Source of the DNA: Spartobacteria bacterium
Lineage (GTDB): Bacteria; Verrucomicrobiota; Verrucomicrobiia; Chthoniobacterales; UBA6821
DNA: 64,000 nucleotides
NCBI GenBank assembly: GCA_947487385.1
Contig: CANKWU010000006.1
Location: 1-64,000 of the forward strand
Direction of reading: 5' to 3'
Shown: one piece after another, positions 34,809 to 44,475 of the stretch
Layout of the letters: each line of letters starts with the position of its first letter
Numbering within the stretch: the stretch's first letter is position 1
Program-made: the position numbers and the translations under genes
Notes under the pieces: model-generated
The model's database searches: none
Seen by the model: the letters and a program-made list of their open reading frames with translations, nothing else
Told to the model about the DNA's origin: nothing

Positions 34809-35948
34809 TCAGTTTCCGTTTATCCCAATCACTTTTCCCCCGTAGCCTGTGAGTTCAAGATATCCCTCGACGGTCACAGGATCATTGCCGGATTTCCCCT
34901 CTCCCTTCACTGCCCCTTCCCAGTAGGCAAAAGGCGAAAGAACGAGTTCCTGGTCAGGGAGTTTGGGGGTCAGCGTCAAGGTGAGATTCCGTGAAGGAAT
35001 GATAACTTCCATTCTAGCCGGATAGAGGCCGCCGGTATGGGGACTTTTCCAAATGCCTCGAGGAATCATCTCCAAATCATGAAGATCCGTGATCACACCG
35101 TGAGAATCCCGGAGAGTGCCAGAGAGAAAAACGGTCTTCCCCTGGGAATTCCTAATCCGGAAGAGCATGAGATCGTCCCCGTTACTCAAGTGAAGTCCTG
35201 ACCAATCCCAGCCAGCCTGACCGGTCTCCAGCGAATTGGTGGCCCACTCATGGTCGAACCAGACAAGCCCTTTCACGGCATGGGACTTCCCATGAACCGT
35301 TACGGAACCCGTGGCCTGGAGTCTGGTGAGCGAATAGTAATGGGAGGCATGGCCAGGGGTTGATGACTTGGAACTGATCCCATCTTTCCCATGAATGAGT
35401 GCAGGTCGATCCTGCAGCAGAATCAGGTCAACCGAGCACTCCACGCCTTTTTCTGTCACCGCGGTTGCTTTGAGATGAAACGATCCGTCGGGACGTTCCT
35501 CCAAAATCCAATCCTCCATCCAGGCCATACGCCCCCCTGTTTCCACAATGCTCCCAGGCGAACCAAACCCCGCCTCTCCGAAGGCACCGCGTGAGGAGCG
35601 CTGGTAGTATCGAAAGCTCTTCCCAAAGACATCGGTAAATGCGAAATGGGTGAAGGGAAGATCCATGACCCGGAAACGGGAGGAACCAGAGGACCTCTCC
35701 CCTGGATGGATTCCTTGGCGGAAGAAGGTCAACTGGAAGCCGTACTCATGTCCCTGATCATCGGAAAGATTCCCCGTTGCGTACCACCACTCGGTCTTAA
35801 ACGCATGATGGGAACCATGATCTCTGGGAAACTCGTACTTCCATCCAGGCTCCGATTTCCTCCATTTCTCATCCCCATTTTCCTGGGCACCGAGAAGCGG
35901 GGAAAAAAGGACGCCTAATAAACAAATGGCTCTGAGGGAGCGGGACAT
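34809..35948 (-). CDS. AttH/CrtC-type lipocalin-fold exported protein
   Basis: 379 residues with a signal peptide (ICLLGVLFSPLLGA, cut near A21-Q22). Family signatures: YEFPRDHGSHHAFKTEWWYATG (shown here in part: FKTEWWYATGNL), GFQLTFFRQG, FTHFAFTD, GLVWFDHEWATN and GWDWSGLHLSNGDDLMLFRI. These belong to the hydroxyneurosporene-dehydratase/AttH superfamily, whose exported members often go with ABC transporter genes and have no known reaction. Its start overlaps the end of the DUF1980-type gene by 34 bases, so it belongs to the permease operon. Confidence 0.88.
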   Translation of the reverse strand: MSRSLRAICLLGVLFSPLLGAQENGDEKWRKSEPGWKYEFPRDHGSHHAFKTEWWYATGNLSDDQGHEYGFQLTFFRQGIHPGERSSGSSRFRVMDLPFTHFAFTDVFGKSFRYYQRSSRGAFGEAGFGSPGSIVETGGRMAWMEDWILEERPDGSFHLKATAVTEKGVECSVDLILLQDRPALIHGKDGISSKSSTPGHASHYYSLTRLQATGSVTVHGKSHAVKGLVWFDHEWATNSLETGQAGWDWSGLHLSNGDDLMLFRIRNSQGKTVFLSGTLRDSHGVITDLHDLEMIPRGIWKSPHTGGLYPARMEVIIPSRNLTLTLTPKLPDQELVLSPFAYWEGAVKGEGKSGNDPVTVEGYLELTGYGGKVIGINGN

Positions 35949-36823
35949 TCCTCGACCTTGGTGGCCTCAAGTAGGGCAGTACGTTTACCCCCCTCCATCG
36001 GGAAGGTCGGCTTGCCGGTGATCTTCACCCAACCCATCTCTGAAACCTTGAGCGGCTTTGAGTATTGAACGGTGACTCCGACCGGCTTGGCATCGGCGGC
36101 ACAACAGGTCATGAACATTCGGATGGCCTGGAATCGGTCTCCCTTCGGATTTCCCGTGTTCATAGGAATATATTGACCAACGAGTTCCACATTCTTGCCT
36201 TCAAACTCACTCCGGTAGGAGGGCATCTGGACGGCATAGAGCATGTCGATGACTTGGAGAGGCATCGGGCCTACCGAGGCATTGGTAGTGGATGTAAGGG
36301 ATGCGGAGGAATCTATGGTCGCGAGCGTGGAAGAGGCAGCAGATGAGGGAACTGAAGAAAATGATGTCGAAGCCACTGCGGACTGAGCCGAGGGAAGCTT
36401 GCTGATGTTATCGACAACCCCTCTGTTCTGCACCGTGGTGATCGAATAGGCAGTGGCCTTCCCGGAAATAATGATCGCTAGCGGAAGGAGGAGCAAAACC
36501 GTCTTGAAGATCAGGGCTCCAAGTCCTTCACCGGAATTGTGGTGATGATATTCATGATCGCACCCATGGTCATGCCCGTGATCTTCGCACTCATGATGAT
36601 GTTGATGAGAAATAGCCTGCCCGAGCATCCGTGAGTAGTAGGAACGGAAAACGAAGAGCGCCAGCAGAAGGAAAACCACTCCGGAAGCCGTGGTATAAGG
36701 CTGAAGCGAGGGATGCAGGTAGATGGAAAGCCTCCCTGTGAAGGAGAGCCAAAGAACAAAGCCTCCCCAGAGCAGGAGCAGAAGCGAGTCGCGGAAGCCT
36801 TGGATGGAACGGGAGTTGTTCAT
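35915..36823 (-). CDS. TIGR03943/DUF1980-family membrane protein with His-rich loop
   Basis: Partner protein of UPF0718-type permeases (B. subtilis YcgQ type). 302 residues: helices at about 12-33 and 44-62, a His/Asp/Cys-rich cytosolic or periplasmic loop at 73-95 (HQHHHECEDHGHDHGCDH), a third helix at 103-122, a Ser/Ala/Thr-rich linker (145-190), and the C-terminal DUF1980 beta domain with GKNVELVGQYIP, FMTCCAADAKPVGVTVQYS and WVKITGKPT. The CC in MTCCAAD is a family mark. The His cluster points to zinc, cobalt or nickel. It starts six bases after the permease stop. Confidence 0.88.
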   Translation of the reverse strand: MNNSRSIQGFRDSLLLLLWGGFVLWLSFTGRLSIYLHPSLQPYTTASGVVFLLLALFVFRSYYSRMLGQAISHQHHHECEDHGHDHGCDHEYHHHNSGEGLGALIFKTVLLLLPLAIIISGKATAYSITTVQNRGVVDNISKLPSAQSAVASTSFSSVPSSAASSTLATIDSSASLTSTTNASVGPMPLQVIDMLYAVQMPSYRSEFEGKNVELVGQYIPMNTGNPKGDRFQAIRMFMTCCAADAKPVGVTVQYSKPLKVSEMGWVKITGKPTFPMEGGKRTALLEATKVEECPAPSEPFVY

Positions 36824-36829
36824 TGGGTT

Positions 36830-37762
36830 TTACCAAGCAAGGTTCAGCGCAGAGAGTCTCCAGCATAGCAATCCGATCACAAGGAAGAGTCCAAGCGCCA
36901 GCAAGATGATGAACTGTTTGGAGAAAGCCGCTCCATAGAGGAAGAGGAGTTTGAAATCGAGCATCGGCCCAAAGACCAGGAAGGCGAGCTTGGCCGCCAT
37001 CGGAAAGGTGGTGAGCGTCGCCGCAATGAAGGCATCTGTCGTGCTGCAAACAGAGAGGACGGAGGCGAGCCCCATGAGGGAGACAATGGCCAGCGGAGGA
37101 TTCGCGGCAAGAGGCAGGATGATTTCCTGATTCACCGCCGTACTGAAGAGGGAGGCAGCAGCGGCTCCGATCACGAAGTAGACGGCCACATCGAGGAAGT
37201 CCTTCGTTGCCACCAAGGCGGCATTCTGAAGACGATCAACCATCCCGCCTGATACGCCATGATGATGATCATGATCATGTTCTGGCGCCAAAAGACCGGG
37301 ACGAAGGATCGAGAATGGAGCGCAGAAACTCACAATCCAACCGGCAAGGATGGCAACACTCAACCCAAGGCCAAAACGGAGGATCGTCATCTCCCACGCT
37401 CCCTGACCACGGAAGGCAGCAAGAGTGCTCAAGATCACAAGCGGATTGACGATCGGCGCGGCTAGCATGTAGGTGACACCGCAGGATACGGGCAGCCCTT
37501 TCTTGAGAAGACGTCGAACCACGGGAACGATGCCGCATTCGCAGACCGGAAAAATCACCCCGAGAAGTCCGCTGACGATGATCGCGGCGCGCGGCTTCTT
37601 GGGAAGAAGCTGGGTCATGAGCGACTGGGGAAGAAATTCCTCCAAAAGTCCCGAAAGAATCGCTCCTCCCAAGAGGAAAGGAAGCCCCTCCAGCAGGATG
37701 CTCAGGAAAGCATACTGAAAATCCGAAAAACTAAAATGAAACCACGCCGTGCAAAGGATCAC
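36830..37762 (-). CDS. UPF0718/DUF318-family permease with CECG motif
   Basis: 310 residues, about eight membrane helices. The family motif FPVCECGIVP is at 72-81 (C74, C76), with the paired AAPIVNPLVILST at 101-113 and the second-half SVCSTTDAFIAATLTTFP. A His/Asp-rich cytosolic loop EHDHDHHHG lies at 161-169. The family includes ArsP-like and YcgR-like transporters. With its DUF1980 partner the likely substrate is a metal ion or thiolate-bound species, but this is inference. Upstream gap (37763-37864) has the tkt terminator, so the operon probably has its own promoter after it. Confidence 0.9.
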   Translation of the reverse strand: MILCTAWFHFSFSDFQYAFLSILLEGLPFLLGGAILSGLLEEFLPQSLMTQLLPKKPRAAIIVSGLLGVIFPVCECGIVPVVRRLLKKGLPVSCGVTYMLAAPIVNPLVILSTLAAFRGQGAWEMTILRFGLGLSVAILAGWIVSFCAPFSILRPGLLAPEHDHDHHHGVSGGMVDRLQNAALVATKDFLDVAVYFVIGAAAASLFSTAVNQEIILPLAANPPLAIVSLMGLASVLSVCSTTDAFIAATLTTFPMAAKLAFLVFGPMLDFKLLFLYGAAFSKQFIILLALGLFLVIGLLCWRLSALNLAW

Positions 37763-37808
37763 CCAACTACTATAACCATGAAGCGAGGAAAGTCACTCTG
37801 TTGAAAAG

Positions 37809-37847
37809 TAAAAAAGCCCCACCGGATCTCTCCGATGGGACTTTTTG
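37809..37847 (-). terminator. strong Rho-independent terminator after tkt (bidirectional)
   Basis: On the minus strand AGTCCCATCGG pairs over 11 positions with CCGGTGGGGCT around a six-base loop (37815-37842), followed by TTTTTT. It begins 18 bases after the transketolase stop. The other strand also ends in TTTTT, so it could stop transcription both ways. It separates tkt from the permease operon. Confidence 0.9.
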
Positions 37848-37864
37848 TAGAGTGAACTGAATGA

Positions 37865-39838
37865 TTAGAGAGATTGTGCAGTCTTGACCACATTCTCTGT
37901 GGTCATGCCAAGTTCCTTGAGAACCGTACTTCCAGGAGCGCTCAGGCCGAAGCGGTCTATCGCCACGGTCTTCCCATCCAACCCAACATAGCGGAACCAA
38001 GGATCGGAGATGCCGGCCTCGATCGAGACACGCTTGCGGCATGATGAAGGAAGGACTTCCTCGCGGTAAGCGGCATCCTGACGCTCAAAACGCTCCATGC
38101 ACGGCATGGAAACAACACGGGCACCGGCACCTAGGATCTTGGCAGCGTCAAGGGCGACATTCAGTTCACTGCCCGAGGAAAGAATGATGACCTCCAGGGC
38201 TGCGGTCTCCTTACGAGCGATATAGGCTCCCTTGAAGACACCCTGACGACGCACATTAACAGGGATGTCGTTGAGATTAGGGAGATTCTGACGGCATAGC
38301 GCCAGAAGCGTCGGACCATTCGTGTGCTCCATGGCAGCGGCAAAGGCTCCGGCAGTCTCCTCCGGATCGGCAGGACGAATCACATCCAAGCCAGGAATCG
38401 CGCGAAGTGCGGCGACAGTCTCGACAGGCTCGTGGGTCGGTCCATCTTCGCCGACGGCGACGGAATCGTGGGTGAAAATATAGGTCGTCGGCAACTTGGA
38501 AAGTGCGGCAACACGGATAGAAGGACGTCCATAATCACTAAAGACAAGGAATGTCGCCCCAGCAATGCGGAAGATGCCATCATAGGCATAGCCATTCATG
38601 ATCGCACACATGGCATGCTCGCGGATACCAAAGTGGATGTTACGACCCTCGCAGTTCTGATCGGTGAAGTCCCCGCCCCCCTCAATGTAGTTTAGCGTGG
38701 AACCGAAGAGATCGGCACTGCCGCTCACAAGGAGAGGCATGGCTTTAGCGATCGGTTGAAGAATAATACTGCCGGCTTTGCGGGTGGCGATGGTATCCTC
38801 AGACTTAAAGGGAGGGATCAGCGAAAGAAGATCTGGGATCTTTTGCTCGATGCCAGCATCTAGAAGAGCAGCGAGTTCGGCATTGGCATCGCGCCATGCG
38901 GAGAACTCCTTCTGCCAAACTGCATGGGCTTCGGCGCGCTTGGTCTTCAACTCCGCGAAGTAAGTGGTAACCTCGGGAGAGAGATAAAACTTCTCATCAG
39001 GAAGGCCGAGTCCCTTGCGTGCCTCATCGGAGAACTTCACACCAGCCTCTCCGTGGGCTTTGTTAGTTCCCTCAACCTGGGGGATTCCCTTTCCGATGAT
39101 CGTCTTGCAGATGATCATGTGGGGCTTGCCCTTGGTGGACTTGGCCTTATTAAAAGCTGAGAGGATCTCGTCCATGTTGTGGCCGTCGATCATCTGGACA
39201 TGCCATCCGTAGGCGGCGTAACGAGCACCAACATCCTCGCTCTGGCTGACATTGAGCATGGCGTCGAGCGTGACGTTATTGGAGTCGAAGAAAACGATCA
39301 GATTGTCGAGTCCTAGGTGGCCGGCAAGCGAGGAAGCCTCGGCAGAGACACCCTCCTGAAGGCAGCCGTCACCACAAAGGACAACGACGTGGTTGTCGAA
39401 GATGGTGTGCTGAGGAGTATTGAAACGGGCGGCAGCCATCTTTTGAGACATTGCGAATCCCACGCCGTTAGCCACACCTTGACCGAGAGGACCCGTGGTC
39501 GCCTCGACTCCGGGAGTCTCATGGAACTCGGGATGTCCCGGAGTGATACTGTGGAGCTGGCGGAACTTCTTCACCTGATCGAGAGGAAGGTCGAATCCGG
39601 AAAGATGCAACCATGCGTAGAGGAACATGCTGCCGTGACCTGCAGAGAGGATGAAACGATCGCGATTGATCCAGCGGGGAGCCGCAGGATCGATCTGGAG
39701 GGCCTCACCGAAGAGGACGGCCCCGATGTCAGCAGAGCCAAGTGGGAGACCAAGGTGCCCGGACTTGCATGCAGTGACAGCATCGATGGCGAGTCCCCGG
39801 GCATCACGGGCGGCTAGTTGGAGGATTGCTTTATTCAT
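37865..39838 (-). CDS. tkt: transketolase
   Basis: Thiamine-diphosphate enzyme of the pentose phosphate and Calvin-type carbon shuffles, 657 residues. [16 protein letters not shown] is at 27-42, [15 protein letters not shown] near 69, the TPP motif [20 protein letters not shown] (GDG..N-type, ending FFDSNNVT), the pyrimidine-binding part with [14 protein letters not shown] and [16 protein letters not shown]. All active-site histidines of the family (HxxLxxxP-type, GPTHEP) are in place. Single gene with a terminator directly after. Confidence 0.97.
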   Translation of the reverse strand: MNKAILQLAARDARGLAIDAVTACKSGHLGLPLGSADIGAVLFGEALQIDPAAPRWINRDRFILSAGHGSMFLYAWLHLSGFDLPLDQVKKFRQLHSITPGHPEFHETPGVEATTGPLGQGVANGVGFAMSQKMAAARFNTPQHTIFDNHVVVLCGDGCLQEGVSAEASSLAGHLGLDNLIVFFDSNNVTLDAMLNVSQSEDVGARYAAYGWHVQMIDGHNMDEILSAFNKAKSTKGKPHMIICKTIIGKGIPQVEGTNKAHGEAGVKFSDEARKGLGLPDEKFYLSPEVTTYFAELKTKRAEAHAVWQKEFSAWRDANAELAALLDAGIEQKIPDLLSLIPPFKSEDTIATRKAGSIILQPIAKAMPLLVSGSADLFGSTLNYIEGGGDFTDQNCEGRNIHFGIREHAMCAIMNGYAYDGIFRIAGATFLVFSDYGRPSIRVAALSKLPTTYIFTHDSVAVGEDGPTHEPVETVAALRAIPGLDVIRPADPEETAGAFAAAMEHTNGPTLLALCRQNLPNLNDIPVNVRRQGVFKGAYIARKETAALEVIILSSGSELNVALDAAKILGAGARVVSMPCMERFERQDAAYREEVLPSSCRKRVSIEAGISDPWFRYVGLDGKTVAIDRFGLSAPGSTVLKELGMTTENVVKTAQSL

Positions 39839-39923
39839 AAATCAGAGAGATAGCACAAACATCTGCAGGGACTTTTGCAAGCCTCCATCGAATACATTTT
39901 CGACAAAAAGTGGTTACTGATGA

Positions 39924-40991
39924 CTACTCTGGCTGCTGTTGAGTAAGGCAGTGGAATGCCCCCAGCCCCCAAATCAACTCTCGACAATCGATCGGCCGGA
40001 TCATGCGTGTGGGGAAAAGCTCAGCAAGGATCTCCACCGCCTCAACATCGGAATCGCCGCCGAACGCAGGCATCAGTACAGATTCGTTCGCGATGTAGAA
40101 ATTGGCATGACTGGCCGGCAAGCGAATCCCCTCACGGTCGATTCGGGGTGGCATCGGCATTTCGATCACTTTCAACGGCGTTCCATCATGGAGTTTCATT
40201 TCATGCAGTCGATGGAGGTTTTCCAACAGGGGAAGATGGTTTGGATCGTTCTGATTCGATTCGATCACCGTCACGACAGTATCCCGGGAAACAAACCTAG
40301 TGATGTCGTCGACATGGCCGTCGGTATCATCCCCCTCAATTCCATCACCGAGCCAAAGGACTTGCTCCACCCCGAGATAATCTTTCAATCCCTGCTCGAT
40401 CTGATTTCGGGACATTGAGGGATTGCGATTGGGATTAAGGAGGCATGACTCTGTGGTGAGTAAGGCACCAGCTCCATTCGGATCGACGGAGCCCCCCTCC
40501 AAGACAAATGGTGGCTTAAACAGCGGATGACTGAAATGGTGCGCGATCCGGCTTGGAACGACATCATCGTCCTCATAAGGTGGATATTTGCCACCCCAGG
40601 CATTATATCCAAAGTCATTGACGGCAAGTTGTGGTGCCAGAACGCGTTTTACAAAGATCGGGCCATGGTCGCGACACCATGGTTCATTAGTCGGGTTGTT
40701 GTGAAACTCGATGCGCTCCATGGGAGCTACTGGCGAGAGAAGTCCCCTCACCTCCTCCTCCTGCTCGGGAGAGCTGATGTTGATTCTTAGAATCTCAGAC
40801 TCAGCAAGAATCACAGCCATCTTAACTAGAGTTGGGACAACCCGTTCATAACTTTCTGGAAAACTCTGACCATCCGCATGGGGCCAAGAAATCCAAGTGG
40901 CCTCGTGTCTCTCCCACTCAGCGGGCATCGAGTAGCCCAAGGAGCTGGGTGTTGCAATGGTGACCGTCACGCGAACCGAGAAGGGAGGCAA
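39924..40991 (-). CDS. aguA: agmatine deiminase
   Basis: Converts agmatine to N-carbamoylputrescine and ammonia, a step to putrescine. The 355-residue frame opens with TTG; GTG at 40968-40970 and ATG (MPAEWERHEATWISWPH) at 40926-40928 are alternatives, but the ATPSSLGYSMPAEWE segment looks homologous, so an upstream start is preferred. Catalytic marks: NEPWCRDHGPIFV, GGSVDPNG (E before it), GDGIEGDDTDGHVDDI and C in GLGAFHCLTQQQP, where the usual motif is GGGNIHCITQQQP. The loss of Gly/Asn there is conservative enough to keep the Cys. It follows trxA by 16 bases. Confidence 0.93.
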   Translation of the reverse strand: MPPFSVRVTVTIATPSSLGYSMPAEWERHEATWISWPHADGQSFPESYERVVPTLVKMAVILAESEILRINISSPEQEEEVRGLLSPVAPMERIEFHNNPTNEPWCRDHGPIFVKRVLAPQLAVNDFGYNAWGGKYPPYEDDDVVPSRIAHHFSHPLFKPPFVLEGGSVDPNGAGALLTTESCLLNPNRNPSMSRNQIEQGLKDYLGVEQVLWLGDGIEGDDTDGHVDDITRFVSRDTVVTVIESNQNDPNHLPLLENLHRLHEMKLHDGTPLKVIEMPMPPRIDREGIRLPASHANFYIANESVLMPAFGGDSDVEAVEILAELFPTRMIRPIDCRELIWGLGAFHCLTQQQPE

Positions 40992-41007
40992 CCTGGAGAT
41001 GGGAGAG

Positions 41008-41331
41008 CTAAGAAACTTGCAGCTTGTCCAGGAGAGCAGCCTTTGAGGAAAGGCCCGTCATGCGCTCGGCAAGGACCCCATTTCGAAAAATCATGAGCGT
41101 CGGAATTGCTGTGATTTGATGGGCCTGTGCAACACCAGGGGCCTCGTCCACATTCACTTTGGATACAGTCACCTTGCCTGAAAGTTCCTTGCCGAGTTCC
41201 TCGATAACAGGAGCAATCATACGGCAGGGTCCGCACCATGGGGCCCAAAAATCGACGAGCAGGACTGGCGATGAGGCAACAGCCTGATTAAAGGTTGCAT
41301 CATTGAGTTCAAGGACGTGTTCAGAAGCCAT
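41008..41331 (-). CDS. trxA: thioredoxin
   Basis: General cytosolic dithiol reductant, 107 residues. VLLVDFWAPWCGPCRMIAPV has the active site WCGPC (C33, C36), and the cis-Pro TAIPTLMIF follows. No signal peptide, so cytosolic. It could feed electrons to the DsbD-like protein at 18955-21054. It is 16 bases before aguA and 30 after the tail-anchored protein gene, probably one operon. Confidence 0.96.
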   Translation of the reverse strand: MASEHVLELNDATFNQAVASSPVLLVDFWAPWCGPCRMIAPVIEELGKELSGKVTVSKVNVDEAPGVAQAHQITAIPTLMIFRNGVLAERMTGLSSKAALLDKLQVS

Positions 41332-41361
41332 AATAAGTAAGTGTTCGTAGTTGAAATGTGA

Positions 41362-42075
41362 CTATGCCAAGAAGGTCCAGAGTTGGATTCCAAATGCCGC
41401 CAGAGCGAGGAGGGCCGCCGCAAGAACCAAGGGAAGCGGCAACTCAGAACCAGAAGAAGTCGCCTCCTCTTCCTCATCGGGATTCACCGAAAGCTTAAGA
41501 CCCTCAGGATGATCACCTGAGGATTTTTCCGGAGCCTTGGCAGGTGCACCAGGTTTGGGGGTTGTCGCTGGCGTAGCAGCAGGAGCTGCATCACCTTTCT
41601 TGCGGGCAGCGGCAGCAGGGGCCGGCTGCAGCTTGATCGTGGCCTGAGGCATGGCCTTTGTTTCGGCGGCACTTGGAGTCACGGGCTCCGGCTTGAGTGC
41701 CACGGAGGCCGAGACAGGTGCTAGTGGGACCGGAGTTGCTGGAGTTGCCGGCTTGAGAACCGCTGGCGCAGGAGAAAGAGCGGAAGGAGATGAAGCACCA
41801 GGGGCTCCTGGAGGTCTTAACGCAGCCAGGGAAGCCGGAGGAGCTAGTGGGGTTGGTGGAAATGGAGGCTTGAGAGGTCCGGGTGGAATAGAAGGAGTTG
41901 CTGATCCGACAGGCACTCCTGCGGCGGGAAGGGGAGCACCAGTACCGGAAGTCGGCACCCCTGCAGCAGGAACAGGCTTCGGAGGGAGCTTCAAAGGAGG
42001 AAGCTTTAGGGGGGCAGGCGAGCCAGCGGGCAAATCGGAAACTGGAGGGTTATTTGGGGATGGGATATCACTCAC
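41362..42075 (-). CDS. Pro/Ala-rich tail-anchored protein of unknown function
   Basis: No family recognised. 237 residues: residues 1-180 are almost wholly Pro, Ala, Ser, Thr, Lys and Val with short repeats of LKLPP, PAAGVP and LKP-type units; 181-208 are acidic (NPDEEEEATSSGSE); 212-235 form one hydrophobic helix (LPLPLVLAAALLALAAFGIQLW) and the chain stops two residues later. This is a C-tail anchor with a long disordered cytosolic part. No signal peptide. It is 30 bases before trxA and 136 after the protease stop. A spacer/scaffold role is possible, but nothing shows it. Confidence 0.75.
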   Translation of the reverse strand: MSDIPSPNNPPVSDLPAGSPAPLKLPPLKLPPKPVPAAGVPTSGTGAPLPAAGVPVGSATPSIPPGPLKPPFPPTPLAPPASLAALRPPGAPGASSPSALSPAPAVLKPATPATPVPLAPVSASVALKPEPVTPSAAETKAMPQATIKLQPAPAAAARKKGDAAPAATPATTPKPGAPAKAPEKSSGDHPEGLKLSVNPDEEEEATSSGSELPLPLVLAAALLALAAFGIQLWTFLA

Positions 42076-42211
42076 AATATGTAGGGGATTAAATTCAGTC
42101 GAAAATTATGTTTCGGAGACAGTCCTGTCAATCACGCTCCCACAAACCAATAAAGAATCATTGTCGGCGTGTGCTGAAACGTGAGGGGGGAAAGCGTGTT
42201 AAGCTATTCTC

Positions 42212-44428
42212 CTACCCCCCCTGAGCCGTTTTTGCAGTGCGGAGTTTATGGATATCAGCAGTCAAATCTTGGATAATATTGATAGCCTCATGGCGGATGG
42301 GATCGGATGTCTTGGAAACATCCGCGTCATCCTCTTCGGCATCGGGATCCTTGGCCTGCTTTTCCCTGATAGGCTTCTTCTTCAAGGTGACTTTGGGGAG
42401 AGTGGGTTTGTCTACCGTGTCAAGCGTGACTTCATAGGCTGCGGGTTCCTCTACGGGATGAAGTTTTCGCTCCTTCTTACGCTCTTCCTTGCGGGTCTTT
42501 TCCTGAGCGAGCTCTTCCTTGCGGACATTTTCATTCAGCGAAAGCTGATTTAGGTCCAGTTTCTCACGAAAGCGTTTCATGTCCTCGGTGATGTATCTGA
42601 ATTCGGAATCCTTGGAAACACGATCGGCGGAACGCTGTTTTAAGGTCTCGAGGAAAGGCGACGCGAAGGTGAACTTATTCACCGGCTGGGGGTCAACCTC
42701 GTCATAGGCAAGTGGGTTGGGAAGAGAACTCTCGCCAATCTCCGGAGTATCCGTGGGTGACGGGAGGACGATGTCGGAAAGCACCCCCCGGTGCTGAGTG
42801 GATCCCCCGGAGACACGATAGAACTTCTGGATCGTAAGCTTGAGTGATCCTGCTTTGGAGCCCTCGTCATGAAAGAGTGGCATGAACTTGCCCACATCGA
42901 GTAGCGTCTGCACGGTTCCCTTGCCGAAACTACGTTGATCGCCGACGATAACAGCACGCCCGTAATCTTGAAGTGCCGCGGCAAAAATCTCACTGGCTGA
43001 GGCACTGAGACGATTCGCCAGCACAACAACAGGACCCGTGTAAAATGGATCCCCCTCTCCATCCTTTGCGACAGTAACCTTCCCATTTGCATCCTTTGCC
43101 TGGACGACCGGGCCGCTGCCGACAAAAAGTCCCGTCAAATTAATTGCCTCCTCGAGTGAACCACCGCCATCGCGCCTTAGGTCGATAACCAAGCCCTCAA
43201 TCCCCTCCTTTTTCATGCGTTCAACAATACGGCGGACATCTTTGGTGGTGCTCTTCGAATCCCCTTCGCCGTGCTTATCCATCTCGGCATAGAAGGAGGG
43301 AATGGTGAGCCAACCAATCTTGACGTTCTTGCCTTCGGGATTGATGGAATCAATCACTTCTCCCTTGGCCTCGGACTCCTTAAGTTTAACTTCCTCGCGG
43401 GTGATCTCGATGACATGGCGCTTGGAGGGATCGGTGGCGTTCGCGGGTATGACCTGGATTCGCACCAGGCTTCCCTTGGCTCCGCGGATCTTCTCCACAA
43501 CCTTGTCGAGTTTCATGTCGACCACATCCTCAAATGATTCCTTGCCCTGCGCGACAGCCGCGATCCGATCATTCGGCTTCAATCTCCCATCTTTGTCAGC
43601 AGGTCCGCCCGGCACAACCTCAACAATTTTCGCATAGCCGTCGTCGGTTCTGAGAACCGCCCCGATTCCCACAAGAGAAAGTCTCATCTGGATGTTGAAG
43701 TTCTCCATGTCCGAGGGGCTCATGTACTCAGAATGAGGATCATAGCTCTGGGAGAGCGCCACCAAGAAGGTCTTGATCACATCCTCGTCGCTCTGCTCGT
43801 TGATACTTTTCAGAAATTGATCATATCGTTTACCGACCACTTTGGTCGGAGGATTCAGGGGATGCTCATTGAGATTTTCCTGAAGAAGTTCGGCTTCGAT
43901 CCGATCTGACCAGAGCCGGTCCGACTCTTGGAGATCGGATGGCCAGGGAGCTTTCTTACGGTCTATCTCGACGCTCTTGGAACTGGAAAAGTCATGAGGT
44001 GCGGCCGCCAACTCTTTGTTCTTTACCACACGGTCCTCAACTCGCTGGCGAAATCTCGAGAAGATCTCGCGTGGAGCCCTAAGATCGCCATGGAGAATGT
44101 CCGAAGCGAGAGTGGGTGAAAAGCGCTGGATAAACTCGTCGATATCCCCCTTGGTAAAATAGAGATGTGTGTAATCAAGGATGTTAAAATAGTTTCTCAA
44201 GACCCGTTCCGACATCGTCTCAGGCGGCTCTGACTCAAGACGCGGGGGGTTTTTTTCAGAAAGGGCGAGGGGATGGAGGTAATGCCCCTGTTCCAGCATT
44301 CTGGCTACAGTAGCAGCAACAGGGGCCATGTCCCTGGAGGCAGTCTCGTTGGTCGGGGAGGCACCAATCCGTGAGGAGACCAGAAGAAGCAGTAACAACA
44401 ATGATAACATTTTTGTCGAAAGGATCAT
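42212..44428 (-). CDS. prc: carboxy-terminal processing protease (Prc/Tsp, family S41)
   Basis: Periplasmic protease that degrades or matures proteins from the C-terminus. I start at MILSTKMLSLLLLLLL (ATG at 44426-44428), a signal peptide ending near IGAS, giving 738 residues; the frame extends 22 codons further without sense. Order: N-terminal Tsp domain, PDZ (MRLSLVGIGAVLRTDDGYAK, VPGGPADKDGRLKPND), S41 core with NRLSASASEIFAAALQDYGR and FGKGTVQ (Ser/Lys dyad), and a C-terminal DUF3340-like part with a Lys/Glu-rich helix near 640. Length fits the E. coli Prc class (about 680) plus a tail. Divergent from the MBL gene with 47 bases between. Confidence 0.94.
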   Translation of the reverse strand: MILSTKMLSLLLLLLLVSSRIGASPTNETASRDMAPVAATVARMLEQGHYLHPLALSEKNPPRLESEPPETMSERVLRNYFNILDYTHLYFTKGDIDEFIQRFSPTLASDILHGDLRAPREIFSRFRQRVEDRVVKNKELAAAPHDFSSSKSVEIDRKKAPWPSDLQESDRLWSDRIEAELLQENLNEHPLNPPTKVVGKRYDQFLKSINEQSDEDVIKTFLVALSQSYDPHSEYMSPSDMENFNIQMRLSLVGIGAVLRTDDGYAKIVEVVPGGPADKDGRLKPNDRIAAVAQGKESFEDVVDMKLDKVVEKIRGAKGSLVRIQVIPANATDPSKRHVIEITREEVKLKESEAKGEVIDSINPEGKNVKIGWLTIPSFYAEMDKHGEGDSKSTTKDVRRIVERMKKEGIEGLVIDLRRDGGGSLEEAINLTGLFVGSGPVVQAKDANGKVTVAKDGEGDPFYTGPVVVLANRLSASASEIFAAALQDYGRAVIVGDQRSFGKGTVQTLLDVGKFMPLFHDEGSKAGSLKLTIQKFYRVSGGSTQHRGVLSDIVLPSPTDTPEIGESSLPNPLAYDEVDPQPVNKFTFASPFLETLKQRSADRVSKDSEFRYITEDMKRFREKLDLNQLSLNENVRKEELAQEKTRKEERKKERKLHPVEEPAAYEVTLDTVDKPTLPKVTLKKKPIREKQAKDPDAEEDDADVSKTSDPIRHEAINIIQDLTADIHKLRTAKTAQGG

Positions 44429-44475
44429 GGAACAGAACCGTTGCAGAGAGTTGAAGGAAAAGCAAACATCATGAA

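Noticed and set aside
41651..42184. Gly-rich 177-codon frame on the plus strand opposite the Pro/Ala-rich gene
   Set aside because: A Gly/Ala chain is what the reverse strand of Pro/Ala codons gives; it has no membrane or signal sequence and no upstream leader.
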